DNA from: Jaltomata sinuosa
Taxonomy: Eukaryota; Streptophyta; Magnoliopsida; Solanales; Solanaceae
Assembly (NCBI GenBank): GCA_003996215.1
Contig: QJPP01001441.1
Location: 496,001 to 560,000 of the forward strand
DNA length: 64,000 nt
Direction of reading: 5' to 3'
Both the position numbers and the translations under genes were made by a program. The first letter of the stretch is position 1. Each line of letters opens with the position of its first letter. Below, in pieces: positions 46,804-58,698 of this stretch. The notes beneath the pieces were generated by a model. The model worked only from the letters and a program-made list of their open reading frames with translations, was not told the origin of the DNA and searched no databases.

Positions 46804-48200
46804 ACTACCCTATGCACCGCCTCTGGCTCATGGTGGTGAAGCCTTAGGGGCCTAACCAATCTGATCCTATCGCCTCTAGTGCAGTACCAATAGGCACTCT
46901 CTAGCAAAGTGGCCTATCTTGCCACACTCATAACAACCCTGGACGAATGTACCCCACTGTGAAGACTCGGCTGAATAAGAATGACTACCATGACATGTGG
47001 ACCCTGAATGAGCACCTCGTGGAGAAGGAACAATACTCTGGCTACTCTGACCCTCAGTAATCTGTAACGTCGCCTGAATAGGCTAGGTAAGCTGAAAATG
47101 CTGATGGTGCTAACCTATAATATAGTAGCCTCTACCACGGGCCTATGAACTGCTAAAACTACCCTGATGGCGGGGCCTCTTATCACTGCCCCCTTGGGCC
47201 TCACGAACTACGCCCTCAATAGTGAAAGCATGGTCTACTACCTCCAGAAATGACTGGCCGAATGCTACTATACCCGCTGTAGCCAAGTGAAGGTGTAAAG
47301 TCAATCCCCGAACAAAGTGACGCACCCTCTCATGCTCGGTGGGAAAAATCATAGTGGCATGCCTAGCCAACTTATGAAAACGAACCTCATACTCAAAGAC
47401 AGACATGGAGCCCTGCTCTAACCAAACAAACTAATCCATCAACTGCTCTCTAATGCTACGCGGTACATACTTCTCTAAAAAAGCTGCGGAGAACTGGGCC
47501 CAAGTCAGCAAAGGTGAACCAGCTAGCCTGTAAGTTACATATGACCTTCACTAATATTTCACTGGACCATCCAGCTAAAATGTGGTCTAATCTGCTCCAT
47601 GCGACTCAACCAACCCCAAGGTATGCAATCTCTCCTTGTAGCTAGTCAGAAACTCATGTGCATCCTCCCTAGAAGAACTTGAAAACCTAGGAGGACCCAA
47701 TCTCAGAAAACTACCAAGCATCTTTTGCTCCTCCGAAGACATGACGGTCCTTTCTGGAATAGGTGGAACAACTATAGGGATCCACAATACCTCTAATCTG
47801 GGAGATACAACAGTAGGGTGTGCTCCTGAACCCTGAGTCACTTCCTGAGCTGATGTCTGAGCCTCATCTCTAACCTCATAACCAATCAAAGTACCTGGTG
47901 AAGCTTCTGGTGGAGTCATACCCTCAAGGCACCCAAGTAACCGAACCAAAGTGTCCTGTAGTACTGGAGTAGCCACAAAACCTGCCGGATGTTGGGCTGG
48001 CCTCATAACCTCTGGCTCATACTAAACCTTCTCAACCCCGACAACATGCTCTGGTGACGGTATCCTATCCTAGGCCTGAGCTGGCATCGCAAACCATCCC
48101 CTACCTCGACCTCTGGGTCGTACTCTACCCCGTCCCCTAGATGGCGCTCTAACTACAGGTGTAGGGGTCTCATCCTCACCCACTTCTGATCTCGTCCGAA
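46804..48200 (-). pseudogene. E5 gag with CCHC knuckle
   Basis: On the minus strand the N-terminal part is Arg/Gly-rich (RGRVRPRGRGRG at about 48090-48130). The frame 47587-48006 has SSEEQKMLGSFLRLGPPRF, then EDAHEFLTSYKERLHTLG, the start of the gag capsid domain. The frame 47143-47406 has FEYEVRFHKLARHATM and EHERVRHFVRGL. The knuckle CYECGKIGHFAREC (about 46893-46940) is intact. TAGs inside the N-terminus sit at usual CAG codons. No ATG for the start could be fixed between 48200 and the primer site. Confidence 0.87.
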
Positions 48201-48397
48201 CCAACTAAGAAAGAGTGAAACAAAGATACTTAAAAGTTGATCAAGTCAAGGAAGCACGATAAGGAATCAAGCAAGATGGAATCTTCCCTAGGAATGTCCT
48301 ATAGCCTCTCGCAAATTGGATATGGAAATCATCGTACTAATCCACAAGACTCTATTAGACACTTTTCTATTGTACTGGCAAGACCGGTGAACCTAGA

Positions 48398-48409
48398 GCT
48401 GTGATACCA
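48398..48409 (-). promoter_or_regulatory. Primer-binding site of E5, altered
   Basis: The plus-strand text gctgtgatacca is the reverse of tggtatcacagc, one base off the initiator tRNA-Met match. It is 3 bp from the LTR end and fixes minus orientation. Confidence 0.8.
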
Positions 48410-48412
48410 CTC

Positions 48413-51296
48413 TGTCATAACCCAAAACCAGGCCATGATGGCGCCTACATACCCCTTAGTAGGCAAGCCAACCCAATTCACGCGGAAGATAAAAAAACAG
48501 TTAATATAAATAAAGCGGAAGATATAAATACAAAGGGGATAACGCTAATAGCATTACATACCAATTGTACTAAATATACAAAAATGGCCCTAATGTGACC
48601 AAGAAGACAAAACATACAGAAGAACGAACCCGTACATGGTGTCACTGGTACAAGAGCTTCTAAAGTACAGAGTCGCTATACAACAGACTCTGTCTATCCA
48701 AAATACAAAAATATAGACAGAATGATAGATGAAAAGAATGTAAAGTCTCCAAGGCGTCGGAAGCTCACCGCGATTCGAACTGCAATAGGCCTCGAATGAT
48801 GGGAGGATCAATGAGGGAGGCTCCTACTAGGTGCTGCATCAAAAAAAGATGCAGACTGTAGTGTGAGTACAAAAATAATGGGTACCCAGTAAACATCATA
48901 AGCCGATCGAGCGCAAAAAGGTAATATATAATATAAATTACAAGAAGGTAAGCTAACTACAGGGATCCACCTAAATCTAGTTATAAAACTATAAGAAACC
49001 ACGCTAACCCGCTAACAGAGAAGAAAGTAACAACCAAAGTAAAACCAAGGCAACAGATAATCCAGGTACGCTCCAACATAATGTAATGCAATGAGAGATG
49101 ATGAGGTGATGCATAAATGCATAAATGCATAAAAGTAAAACCTAGAATGTCGCATTGGGTGCTCGAAATTTAACCTTGCACTCGTCAACATGTGCATAAA
49201 AAGTAAAACCCTGAATAACACATCGGGGGCACCCAAAATCAATCATCGAACTCATCAATAGAAAGTAAACAGAGAAAAGGTTTGGGAACGTCCCTCGGAC
49301 TGGCATAAAATAATGTTTTTCCCTTCCTTTCCAAAACTAATAGCAAAACCAAAATAATTCCTTTAAGGTCTGAAAATCATAGTAACTATAGTAAATCTCA
49401 AGTCTAGAACCAAAACCTCGAAAATCATTCCTTTCTATATCGATGACATGAGAATGAAGAATGAGCATGAAATTTTTACATTCTGAATATATAGCACATG
49501 ACAAGGCAAAATAGGGCAAAAACACCCTCAATTCAAGAGAACTGACCTGGAAACTCTGTCCAAATCCAAGCTATGGCCTCGGGCCCATAGATACACACAA
49601 TGGTAAAATGAAATAGGATGAACGCAAAAATAACTACGAAAAATGGATAAAAACAACCACTCTACCTCTAAAACCTCCTAAAAGCATACTAAGGATTCTA
49701 TGATAGGCACAACAATACTACGGGCTCCTAGACTGAGGATAACATAAATAATTCTAATCTATGATCTGAAATTGCCAAAATAATACAAGTCACATGATTT
49801 AAGCCTAATTCTACCTAAAGCCCAACCTAACATTCTAGCAACATATATGATATCAAATCTAACTAAGCTAAGTCTATGAAGTAAATCTTAACCTACCTCA
49901 GGGCCGAACAACAAACATGAACCATCACTCATCTGCCTTCCCCTTCCAAAAAGCCTCAGAAAGCTGCCACGCTATCAAGAATAGCATCCAGGTGTCAAGA
50001 CGAGAAAAATTACACCCATATTGGTATACGATAAATCGGGTAGGAAAATGACCTTCGGGGCCTGCGTAACAAAACAAAAAATATAAATCATAATTATATT
50101 CGCAACGAGTTAAAGAACCCATACACAAAAGTTAAGCGTGAACGACACTCATTTTGAGGGCCCAAAATAGCCGCAAAGTCCTCTAGTTCAAGGGAATAAT
50201 TAAAGGAAAACCAATGGGATTAAAGCGAATTAAACAATGGGAAAAGGGGAGGAGGAATAGAAGGGACTTACCAGAACAAGATGACTGAATGAAAAGGCTT
50301 GGAGTAGAGCTTCAATGCTTAATAATGGAGAAAATTTCATAATTGTGGAGGAGAAAACAAAGTTGGCAGCTTATATAGCTGCCAGGGGTCCTTCATCGCG
50401 TTCATGAGGGACCCCGTGCAATCTCAAGGAAACGCTAGCAAGATTATCGTGGTCGTGGTGGTCAAGCCACACGATCACGTAGAGCAAGCTGGACTGGGTC
50501 CCATCCTACTTCATTGCAATCTCGAAGAGAAACCCATGTGATCACGATGGTCAAGAAACTAGACCATCGCAAATATGATGGCCACCTCATGGTCACGATG
50601 ACCAAGCTGGACTGCAACACACAAAAACAACCAACAATCTTCCAAGGCTAAAAGTCACCCGACGAACTCTCAGGATTCATTCAGAACCCTACAAACACAA
50701 ACCAACTATGCTAACCTACCAGAAATAGAATTCCAGACTCAATGGAATTGGAAAAACTCACAACATAGATCATTTTTATTGAAAAGTGGGCCCCATGCCC
50801 GAAACCAACTCGAAACTCAATACCCCAAAACAAGTCCAGAAGCCTGAGGACCCAAACCAAAGGTCCCTCTAGCCCAAAGTTAACATTCTGGAGCCAACTA
50901 CGTTGACAGAATTTCCATCCGAGGTTGTCTTCTCCGAATTTTGACCAAACTCAACCCTACATGCCGAACTGGCCTTAAAACACATAAACCAAGACAAACC
51001 CAAAACGAAAGCACCCAGACCTAGACCAAGGGTCCCATTAGACCAAAATCCCTGCTCCAGGGCCAACGAAACTGTCTGAATTTGATTCTGAGCATGTTTA
51101 CCAAGAAAGTTGACTAGACTTAAAGATTTTCTAAGTTTAAGTTCTAAAACAGAGAAATTGTCATAACGACTTAACGAATGGCTCAGGCACCGAATCGTCA
51201 GTCCTGACAAGTCATATATGATCTGTAGCCACTAGGGGAGGGCTCAAAATGCAAAAAAAGCACGTAAACAAAAAAATAACCTTGAGGGTCATTACA
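48413..51296 (-). repeat. 5' LTR of E5
   Basis: 2884 bp on the minus strand, from TGTAATGACCCTCAAGG (51296) to TTATGACA (48413). It matches 38406-41231 throughout, for example catcaaaaaaagatgcagac and gtaagctaactacagggatc. A word cluster (acgatcacgtagagcaagc, tgatcacgatggtc) lies at 50385-50600. Confidence 0.9.
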
Positions 51297-51301
51297 TAGG
51301 G
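51297..51301 (+). repeat. Target duplication TAGGG of E5, right
   Basis: Perfect match to 38401-38405. Confidence 0.92.
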
Positions 51302-52092
51302 CTTGTTTGAAAAGCCACCCTGAGAAATTAAATTTGGTGTAATTGGGTGTGATTACACTGTTTGGCCTACTTGATTGGCCAAGTAATTATTTGATTAGCA
51401 GATAATTTGGTGTAATTAGCATCATATAATTACACTCTCCAATTGTCGAGGAGGGGGGAGGGAGGAGGGGGGAGGGGAGGGGGGAGCTCTGAATTACTAG
51501 TAATTATATGGTGTAATTACAATGTTACTTTTTAATTTCTTCTTTATTTTAATTTTAATTTCTTTTTGTTTTAATTTATATTCTATTTCTATTATTTTAA
51601 ATTCTTTTATAGTTTTATTATTCTAATATATATATATATATATTTACATTATTTATATTCGATTTCCTTACTTCTCATTTCTCAACCTTTACTTCTTGTG
51701 ATTCTATGGGATTGTTCATATTATTTATTATTTATTTATTTTTTTCATTTAGCATAATTGTGTAAGTATTCTAATTTTTAAATTAAAGTAGAATTCGTTT
51801 TTGAATAAGGTTATAGAATTATATTTTTCTTTTCTTTTAAATTATATTTATGTACATTATGTTGAAATTTTACATAGAAGTATTTTGTTAACTTTTTTCA
51901 TTTTGAATTTTTAACTTATATTATATTTTCGGTTTCAATTTGTTTGTTTTAGAATTATTAACTTGATATTTCACATTGCAAGTTATTCATTTTTCAGTTA
52001 GAATTGATAGATTATCTTTTTATAAAATATTTTAATATTTTTATAATATTAATCTTTTTGTTAAACATGTCTTCCTTGATGTTCTTAAAAAT
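51302..52092. other. AT-rich spacer with repeated ggtgtaatta words
   Basis: No gene seen. The words tggtgtaattg, gtgtgattacactg, tggtgtaattagc, aattacactctcc and tggtgtaattacaatg recur on both strands between 51335 and 51525, around a guanine-rich run. This resembles a small non-autonomous DNA transposon, but terminal repeats and a duplication could not be fixed. The rest (51530-52092) is AT-rich with a (TA)n run near 51625. Confidence 0.45.
51448..51487 (+). repeat. G-run array (quadruplex-type motif)
   Basis: Runs of G of length 6, 3, 2, 6, 4 and 6 are separated by single A or similar short spacers (for example gaggggggagggaggagg at 51451). Five runs are three or longer, enough for a four-tract quadruplex. 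Confidence 0.85.
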
Positions 52093-52599
52093 TGTAATGA
52101 TCATCCTCATCATTTCTCGATTTTCGTTCATTTTTTGCATTTTGAGCTTTTCCACTGTGGCTACTTGTCATTTATGACTTGCTGGGTGACGGTTTGGTTT
52201 TCGAGGTGTTCATTTGTGTTTTTGAAGAGTTTCCCTATTTTGGAACTCTTAAGGTTGAAAGGGTTGAATTTGGTCAACATTCGAAGAAGACGACCTCAAA
52301 TGGGAATTTCGTTAGCGTTGTTAGCTCCAAAACATTGACTTTGGGTTGGATTTCGAGGCTTCCAGACTCATTTTGGGCTATTGGGTTCCTTTTAGTTAAA
52401 ATTTAGTTTTGGGCAGGGGATCCACTCTTCATTGAAACAATCTCCGTTGGGATTTTTATCATTTCTGTTGATTCTGAAATGCCATTTCTGGCAAGGTAGC
52501 ATGTTCGGTTAGTGTTCACGGGGTTCTGAATGAATCCCGAGGGTGCAATTAGAGAGTTTTATGGGTTGTTATTGTAGCTGGTGCTGTTGTTTCTGGTAT

Positions 52600-52860
52600 A
52601 GTGCACCTGCGTGCTAGGGAGAACACCTGCACTACCACCCCTGCAGTCACCAGTCGCACCTGTGGCCCTAGGTGAGGTCGGTAAGAGCAACCCCTGCGCT
52701 ATTTTTTCTGCGCCTACGGTGCCGCCCATGTGGCTGTTTACTCCACCTGTGGGGTTGGGGATTTCACTGACCACAACCCCTATGGTGGTCTTGGCGCAAT
52801 GCCGATGTTACAACTGTGCAATTTTTTAGCGCGGGTGCGCTAATCGCTGGTAGTTTAAAT
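52600..52860. repeat. GC-rich word cluster in the solo LTR
   Basis: Words gtgcacctgcgtgc, cacctgcactaccacccctg, cctgcgctattttttctgcg and agcgcgggtgcgctaatcgc lie in a GC-rich patch. It occupies the place of the cgcattcgcgatg cluster of E4. Confidence 0.7.
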
Positions 52861-55439
52861 TAAGTTCTATCTTTATTTTATTTCACTTCCAACAAACTTT
52901 CCTCCATTTGAGAGCTCGGCTAAGAGGGAGAAATTGCCCATTATCATTGATTCCACACCTTCTCAAGGTAATTCTCATCCCCTCGTTGTTCTAGTGTCGA
53001 TTCTACCTTCTTTTCAACATTTCTTTTTCGTTAATTTCTCCAATTTCATGGTGATCCCCTGAGATTAGAGTAGACTTTAGAGCTATTTTCGGCCCCAAAA
53101 TGAGTCCCATTCGTGCTCAAATTTTAGTCATGCGTTTATAAACCCTTTGCAAACATAATTGTTATTTTTTTTCCATTTCATTACGTGGGCCTTGAGGGTC
53201 TTTTTCAGGCCCAATTTTTGGCCCGAATTTCCTTATAGGGATATGGGTGTCATACTTCTTATTTTGAGCCCTATTTTATGTTCCTTATAGCATGGCAGAT
53301 TTTTGGGGCTATTAGAAAGGGGAAGGCACATGAGTGATGGTTTGTGCTTTCAGTTAGGTCCCGAGGTAGGTTACAATTTAATTTTTCTAAACTTTGCTCG
53401 TGTAAGGAGTATAATAAATTGCTAATGGTTTGTGGGATCTTGTTGTTTAGATACAGTTCTGAGTAGGCATTTTAATCTGTATAGGTGATTTACGGGCCTT
53501 AGAGTATATCCTGGCTAGTAAATCCTTAGTATAGGATGTATTTCTCCTGTAAGACTTGGCGTAGACATTGTAGTATCCTTGAGATTTGGGTGAAATACCT
53601 TTGCTTAGTTTAGGATGATTATGGTTGAGTTGATTAGATTAGGGAGCCTTAGCAACAAATTAGATGAGGTTTTCATGGTAGAGTAGATGTTGCCATTGTT
53701 TTTATATTTATTATTCTTGCTCGCATTATATTCTCTTTTATCATATACTTGTGGGCCTGAGGCCATGGACGCTGGATTGAATGGACTCCAGGTTAGTATG
53801 TTTTGTGCCTTACTTAAATTTTGATTAGTTGTGCACCTTAGTTAAGTTTTGGTTAGCAATTTACCATAGACGGGTCCCTTGGGGGTTGGTAGCTTGTGTA
53901 GCGGTTCCCTTTAGTACTTACTATAGAATAGGCGGCCTTAGCATCTGTTGGGGTATAGCTTGCGGTAAAGTAGTTTTCCTTTGCGTTCTAGTCTTTATTA
54001 TCGCGCTATTTTCTATGTTTCGTTATGATATGAGGATCTATGGGCCTGAGGCCATGGTTTGGGCTGGCTGGATCCCAGGTTAATACGATCTTGATATGAA
54101 GGGTGAATACCCTATCTTGGTGTAACTGTGTACTTTTACATGTATTTATATATGCATTTGAGCTGGTTCATTTTTCATCCTTTTCTGACATGTACGTGTT
54201 ATGGTATGATTTGACGAGAAATAAATGGCTCGGCAGATTAATAAGAAAATTCTTCTTTTCAACTAATAGTTTTTAAATTAAGGAAAAATTTCACCGGTTT
54301 AAGATAATTGTTAACTTTTAAACCCAAAATACTTCTTTTTCAAATGATTGGAGCTCCAGGGAGAGCATCCTACTATTATCACCGTTTTCAGTTATTAAAG
54401 AGGGAAAACAACTTATTTTACTATAAAACTCATGTTACTAAGAAGGAATTGTACCTCATTATTTTTACTAATTTCTGAGATGGAAAATACTACTATTTAT
54501 GCACTTGGTTTGAGAGATGGCTCTAGACCTTACTTTTCTATTGATGTGTTGGCTCATATTCGTAAGCTCCGGCGGCCCCTCAAAAACTTTGGGGTTTTTA
54601 CTTTTAGGTGTTTATATATATAGATGAGGTCTGGAATCCCATGAGGATACTCTGGGTTTTCCTTGATTAAGCATAAATTACGTTCATGGTATGCATTAAT
54701 AAACTCTGACGGCCTGCGAGGATATTCCAAGTATTATGGTATGGTATTAGTTGATGAGTTTCGTCGGCCCATGAGTTGAGTCAAGGTTTTTACTCATTAC
54801 TGCATTGGCCATATCCTATTGCATTCATTTAACATTGGATATCATGGTGTTCTTTTGCATCTCTTTAGTATCATAATCTAGTGTGTAGTTAGCATTCCTT
54901 ATTATGTGCACCTTTTGAGCTTATGGGGGTCCGACTAGGTTATAACTAGATTATTTCTTTATGCTTTTCGTGTTATTTACTTGTACTTCTGCTTATTATG
55001 TTGTTATGACCTGTTATTTCCTTCTGGCCCCTCCTTCTTACCTTTGGGGCCTTTTTTTTGTATCTTGTTATTCTTATATCTTATTTGAGCTCGTCGGCCT
55101 ATGATGCCTACTAGGTACCACATGTTTTGACACTCATTCTGCACTTCTACATATTTTTTCTGATGCAGATCCTAGTACGAGTTATCGCAGTTAATGTTGT
55201 CCTCGTGTAAAGTTGCTGATCGGAGATATAGGGTGAGATCTTGGCGATATGAGTTGATACACCTCCATTTACTTTTGGACAAGTCTTCTATTGTACTTTC
55301 ACAAACTATTGTATATTTGATTGTATCTATCTATCATATCTAAGTTATAGTAGCACTTCTATCAACACACCAGGTCTTGGGGGAGTCTTGTGTATTTTAT
55401 TATCTTCCCCCCTTCCTATTGATTCTTGTTTAGCTTATC

Positions 55440-56795
55440 TTCCGCTCGAAAGGCCACACAAAAGTGCCTCAATAAGATAGGGCTACCTAGCCCTCTCAAC
55501 AATCATAAAATCCCACAATCGCAGCCTCAACAGGCTAACCATCATTAATCCTTCAAGAACCAAATGCCAAGACAAGCTTTATATAAAGACAGGAGTAAAT
55601 ATAGTCTACCTACAGTCCCAATTGCCGCCCATACAATCGAGGAACGCAATCAAGTGAAAACAAACCCTCTGGCATCCCATACTACCGGAGCGTACACTGA
55701 ACACACAACAAACAAGGGTGGAATCTAATGCATGATATGATATGATATGTGAAATAAAACCTCTGTATGTACCTCCTTCGGTGGGAATCGGGCCCAGCAG
55801 GCAGGTTCCATGGAAGGTCTCAGCCCGTATACCTTTACTCAACCGTATACCCCTCCCTCCGACACACGCAGCCCGAAGCCCCAGGCTTAGAGCGGCAGGG
55901 TCCATGGAGGTCCCCGACCCCATACTAAAACTCAGTATCAAGACATGTCATCTGGAAACAAGTTCAGGATCAAGATAGAGACCCAGTCTTGAATATGCAT
56001 GCCCAGACCCTATCCAAGACTGAAGTAGTAGAAAATGCCTCAAAATCCCCTCCAAGGGTGCCTGGGCGTAATCGGGTCTAAAACTGTAGTAAATCAAGTC
56101 TAGTGCTCTGCCCCACAGAGACTAGTACCAGTAATAAAATTAGTGCGAAAACATCCAAAAATCCCCTTTTCTATCATCAACAGTACAAAAAATGAGCCCC
56201 CCGGGCCATGCAGATTTAGGAAAAACTGTCGGTAATGGCTCGCAGCCAAAACTGTAGTAAAACATGCAGGGGAAAATCTTTTTCATGGATGATATGATCG
56301 CACAAAAATATAAAAGTAGCCAACGGCTAACAACAACTCCTATTAGCCCTGCACAGGCCCAACTACTACTCAGGAGACATAACCAGCCTAAAAGGATTAT
56401 CTCTATGTCTGGGTCTCGCGGACATTCCTCAAATAACCCACTGTCTATGTTCCAGAGTCAATACAAGGCAACACAGGACCACAAGTGTAATATACAATAC
56501 TACACGAATACTACAAACAACGCATGGAATAGCGGAAGAACAAGGCGGACAAGGTCTGGGGTACCAACCTATAATAACCCACCCAAGGATGTTAATTAAT
56601 GTAGTTATAACCTATATACAAAGAGTCTAGGTAGGGAAAACCATAACCTACCTGTCACCCGATGAATACCTGCGGGGACAGTGTCGTCTAGGCTCGAACT
56701 GCTCTGGGAAGCTCCAAAACAAAATCCAACTCGAATTCGAGCTTGAATAACTTGACGTAGATGATCGATTTTATTTCGGTGATCAAATAAATAGT
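55440..56795 (-). repeat. Minus-strand LTR fragment within the solo LTR
   Basis: It matches 42051-43220 (shared catcccatactaccggag near 55675, then tgtatgtacctcc) and, in reverse, the second half of the solo LTR 20993-22939. On both sides the host LTR continues (55437 and about 56800), so it inserted here. It has no LTR ends, so it is a truncated or twice-recombined copy. Confidence 0.65.
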
Positions 56796-57159
56796 CAATA
56801 ACAACATATTATTCTGTTTTCGGGTTTATTCTTATGTTAGCCCATTACTTGCAGTTCTGGGCTAAGGGTTTTGCTTACCTACTGGCAGGTTATAGTAGGT
56901 GCCATCACAAATTGAGTGTTTTGGTCGTGACAAAATATGTATTTTTATTTTTATGATTAATATTATTAAAATATACAAATTTAAAAATATATATCAATTT
57001 TTTTTACAATATTAGTTAAGAACATATGTTTATTAATGGGATATTTCAAAATATGTACAATAAAATAATTAGTTTACAATAAATATAGCCAAGTTTTCTT
57101 TACAAAAAAAATAGCCCCAAAATGAACTAGCCACAAAAAAATTTTACAAAAAATAGCCG

Positions 57160-57345
57160 CATGTATATGTAATATATCGATAATATATAAAAGTTATGTA
57201 ATATATCAATATTACATAAATGATATAAAAATGTGTATCGATATTGTATAAATTGCATATAAACGTGAATCAATATTGTATAAATGATATGTAAATGTGT
57301 ATCGATATTGTATATACAATTATGTAATGTATCGATATCCACATT
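57160..57345. repeat. AT-rich degenerate repeat with tatcgatattgtat core
   Basis: The phrase tgtatcgatattgtataaa or close variants recurs about five times at about 30-55-bp spacing. The core atcgat is palindromic. Confidence 0.7.
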
Positions 57346-57607
57346 TATTTTAAAAAAAGAGGAATCAACAAAAAAAAGTTTTAAAAAAACACTAATTTTT
57401 TTAGATCTGGTATAAATCAAGTACAAATGGGTAGCTTGGTTCACATAGCTTACTTCTTTCTATTCAATCCTAATGAACTCAACATCTCCTCTAAATAGTC
57501 CTAAATTTTAGATATGACCTCCTCTCGATATTTTTAGTTTTTTGATATGTTATTCACTCAAAATTGTTTACATTTACAGAATGTCGAATTCTTTAAAAAA
57601 TGAAAAT

Positions 57608-57757
57608 TAACAAAGAAGAAGAAGCAGAAGATCGAATTTAAAAAAATGGAAATTAACAAAGGAGAAGAAGCAGAAGAAGAGGGAGAAGAAGAAGTGAAAG
57701 AAGAAGAAGAAGCGGAAAGAAGAAGAAGAAGAAGAAGCTGGAAGAAGAAGAAGAAGG
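57608..57757. repeat. GAA/GAAGAAG purine-rich tract
   Basis: About 150 bp almost purely A and G on this strand, mostly GAA repeats, with an imperfect duplicate of atggaaattaacaaaggaga. Long mirror-type purine runs can form triplex DNA. The Phe/Ser-rich open frame on the other strand is a product of the repeat. Confidence 0.9.
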
Positions 57758-58698
57758 GATGACATTTTTCTGGTAAATAATTTATGCGATGGGTTATTTT
57801 GCATAATTATCCCTTTATTAATTAATGTATTTTCAAAAGACAATATGTCACGCTCCTAGCTAGGAGGGCCGGACATCGATGATTTATACAAGCAGCTGCT
57901 AAACATATATGCTAAACTCGTGCTAAGGTCATAAACTTATAAGCAACAACATGGATATCAACGTGTATTTACATTTATTGAAACATGTATAACTGAATGG
58001 CCCACTCGACTAGTTGTACAACTGAAACAAAATTAAGTCTAAGAAGTCTCTAAAGAGTCTGCAACTGATAATCTGAAAACTAATTGGGACAGGACCCCGA
58101 CATACCCAGTATATGATTTGTACATGAAGCCAAAACATATGACCTAGAAATCTGATAGCTCCAGAGGGAGGTGGAGCTTACCAACTGATCAACCGGAAGG
58201 CACTAGTTTACTATGGATGTCTACTAGCCCGAGTACCTGATCCTGCATTCATAAAAATGCAGCATCCCCAAATAAAGGGATGTTAGTACATATAAAATAT
58301 GTACTAATATGTAAATCAGACTGAATAAAAAGTAGACATGTAAGAACGCTCACTGAATTGAATATCAAAGATAGGGGAGTCTGAACATACACACACAGGG
58401 AATGTAATCTGAAGTTAAAAGTGATACTATGACCTATATTAGGGGTCCTCATATAACGTCCTATGCGTTACTCATTCACATATATTTAAAATTCTTAGAA
58501 TTTGCGTAGGTAACGTCTTTACAGTATTATATTGCTTCTCTCTTCTTTCATTAATACTAACTGTTAAGAATTCACAAGATAGCCTATTGTAGGTGATTAG
58601 TGACACCTGTATGTCATCTGTAGCCAATTATCACAACCATGTGTAAAATCTCATAGTCTGGATAACGTGGTCGGTCAAGGTATGCCCTACAGGGATCT

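Larger units (their letters stand above)
38406..51296 (-). mobile_element. E5: minus-strand chromovirus with TAGGG duplication
   Basis: Both LTRs (48413-51296 and 38406-41231) and a perfect 5-bp duplication define a complete-ended element of 12.9 kb. On the minus strand the order is LTR, primer site, gag, CCHC knuckle, protease, start of RT, then a block of foreign LTR pieces (45898-42051), then integrase end with chromodomain, LTR. RT body, RNase H and the first two thirds of integrase are absent. In several aligned stretches the two LTRs appear clearly diverged, roughly one base in eight by eye over about 200 bp, so the copy is old. Confidence 0.9.
52093..56932 (+). mobile_element. Solo LTR of the E4/E5 type, interrupted
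   Basis: It starts TGTAATGATC at 52093 and ends GTCGTGACA at 56932. The text is like the E4 and E5 LTRs along its length (tttgcattttgagc, then gctacttgtcatttatgact near the start; gtaggtgccatcac near the end). There is no gag or pol. Flanks are AAAAT on the left and, sharing the final A, AAAT on the right, so a 4-5-bp duplication is likely. A minus-strand LTR piece lies at about 55440-56795. It holds a word cluster at 52600-52860 (cctgcgctattttttctgcg and similar). Confidence 0.75.
56933..57845. other. AT-rich spacer with repeats, no gene
   Basis: Between the solo LTR and E6. It contains an AT-rich repeat (57160-57345) and a purine-rich tract (57608-57757). No coding or LTR sequence is seen in the remainder. 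Confidence 0.6.

Noticed and set aside
57607..57843. Phe/Ser-rich frame opposite the GAA tract
   Set aside because: Low-complexity reading of TTC repeats.
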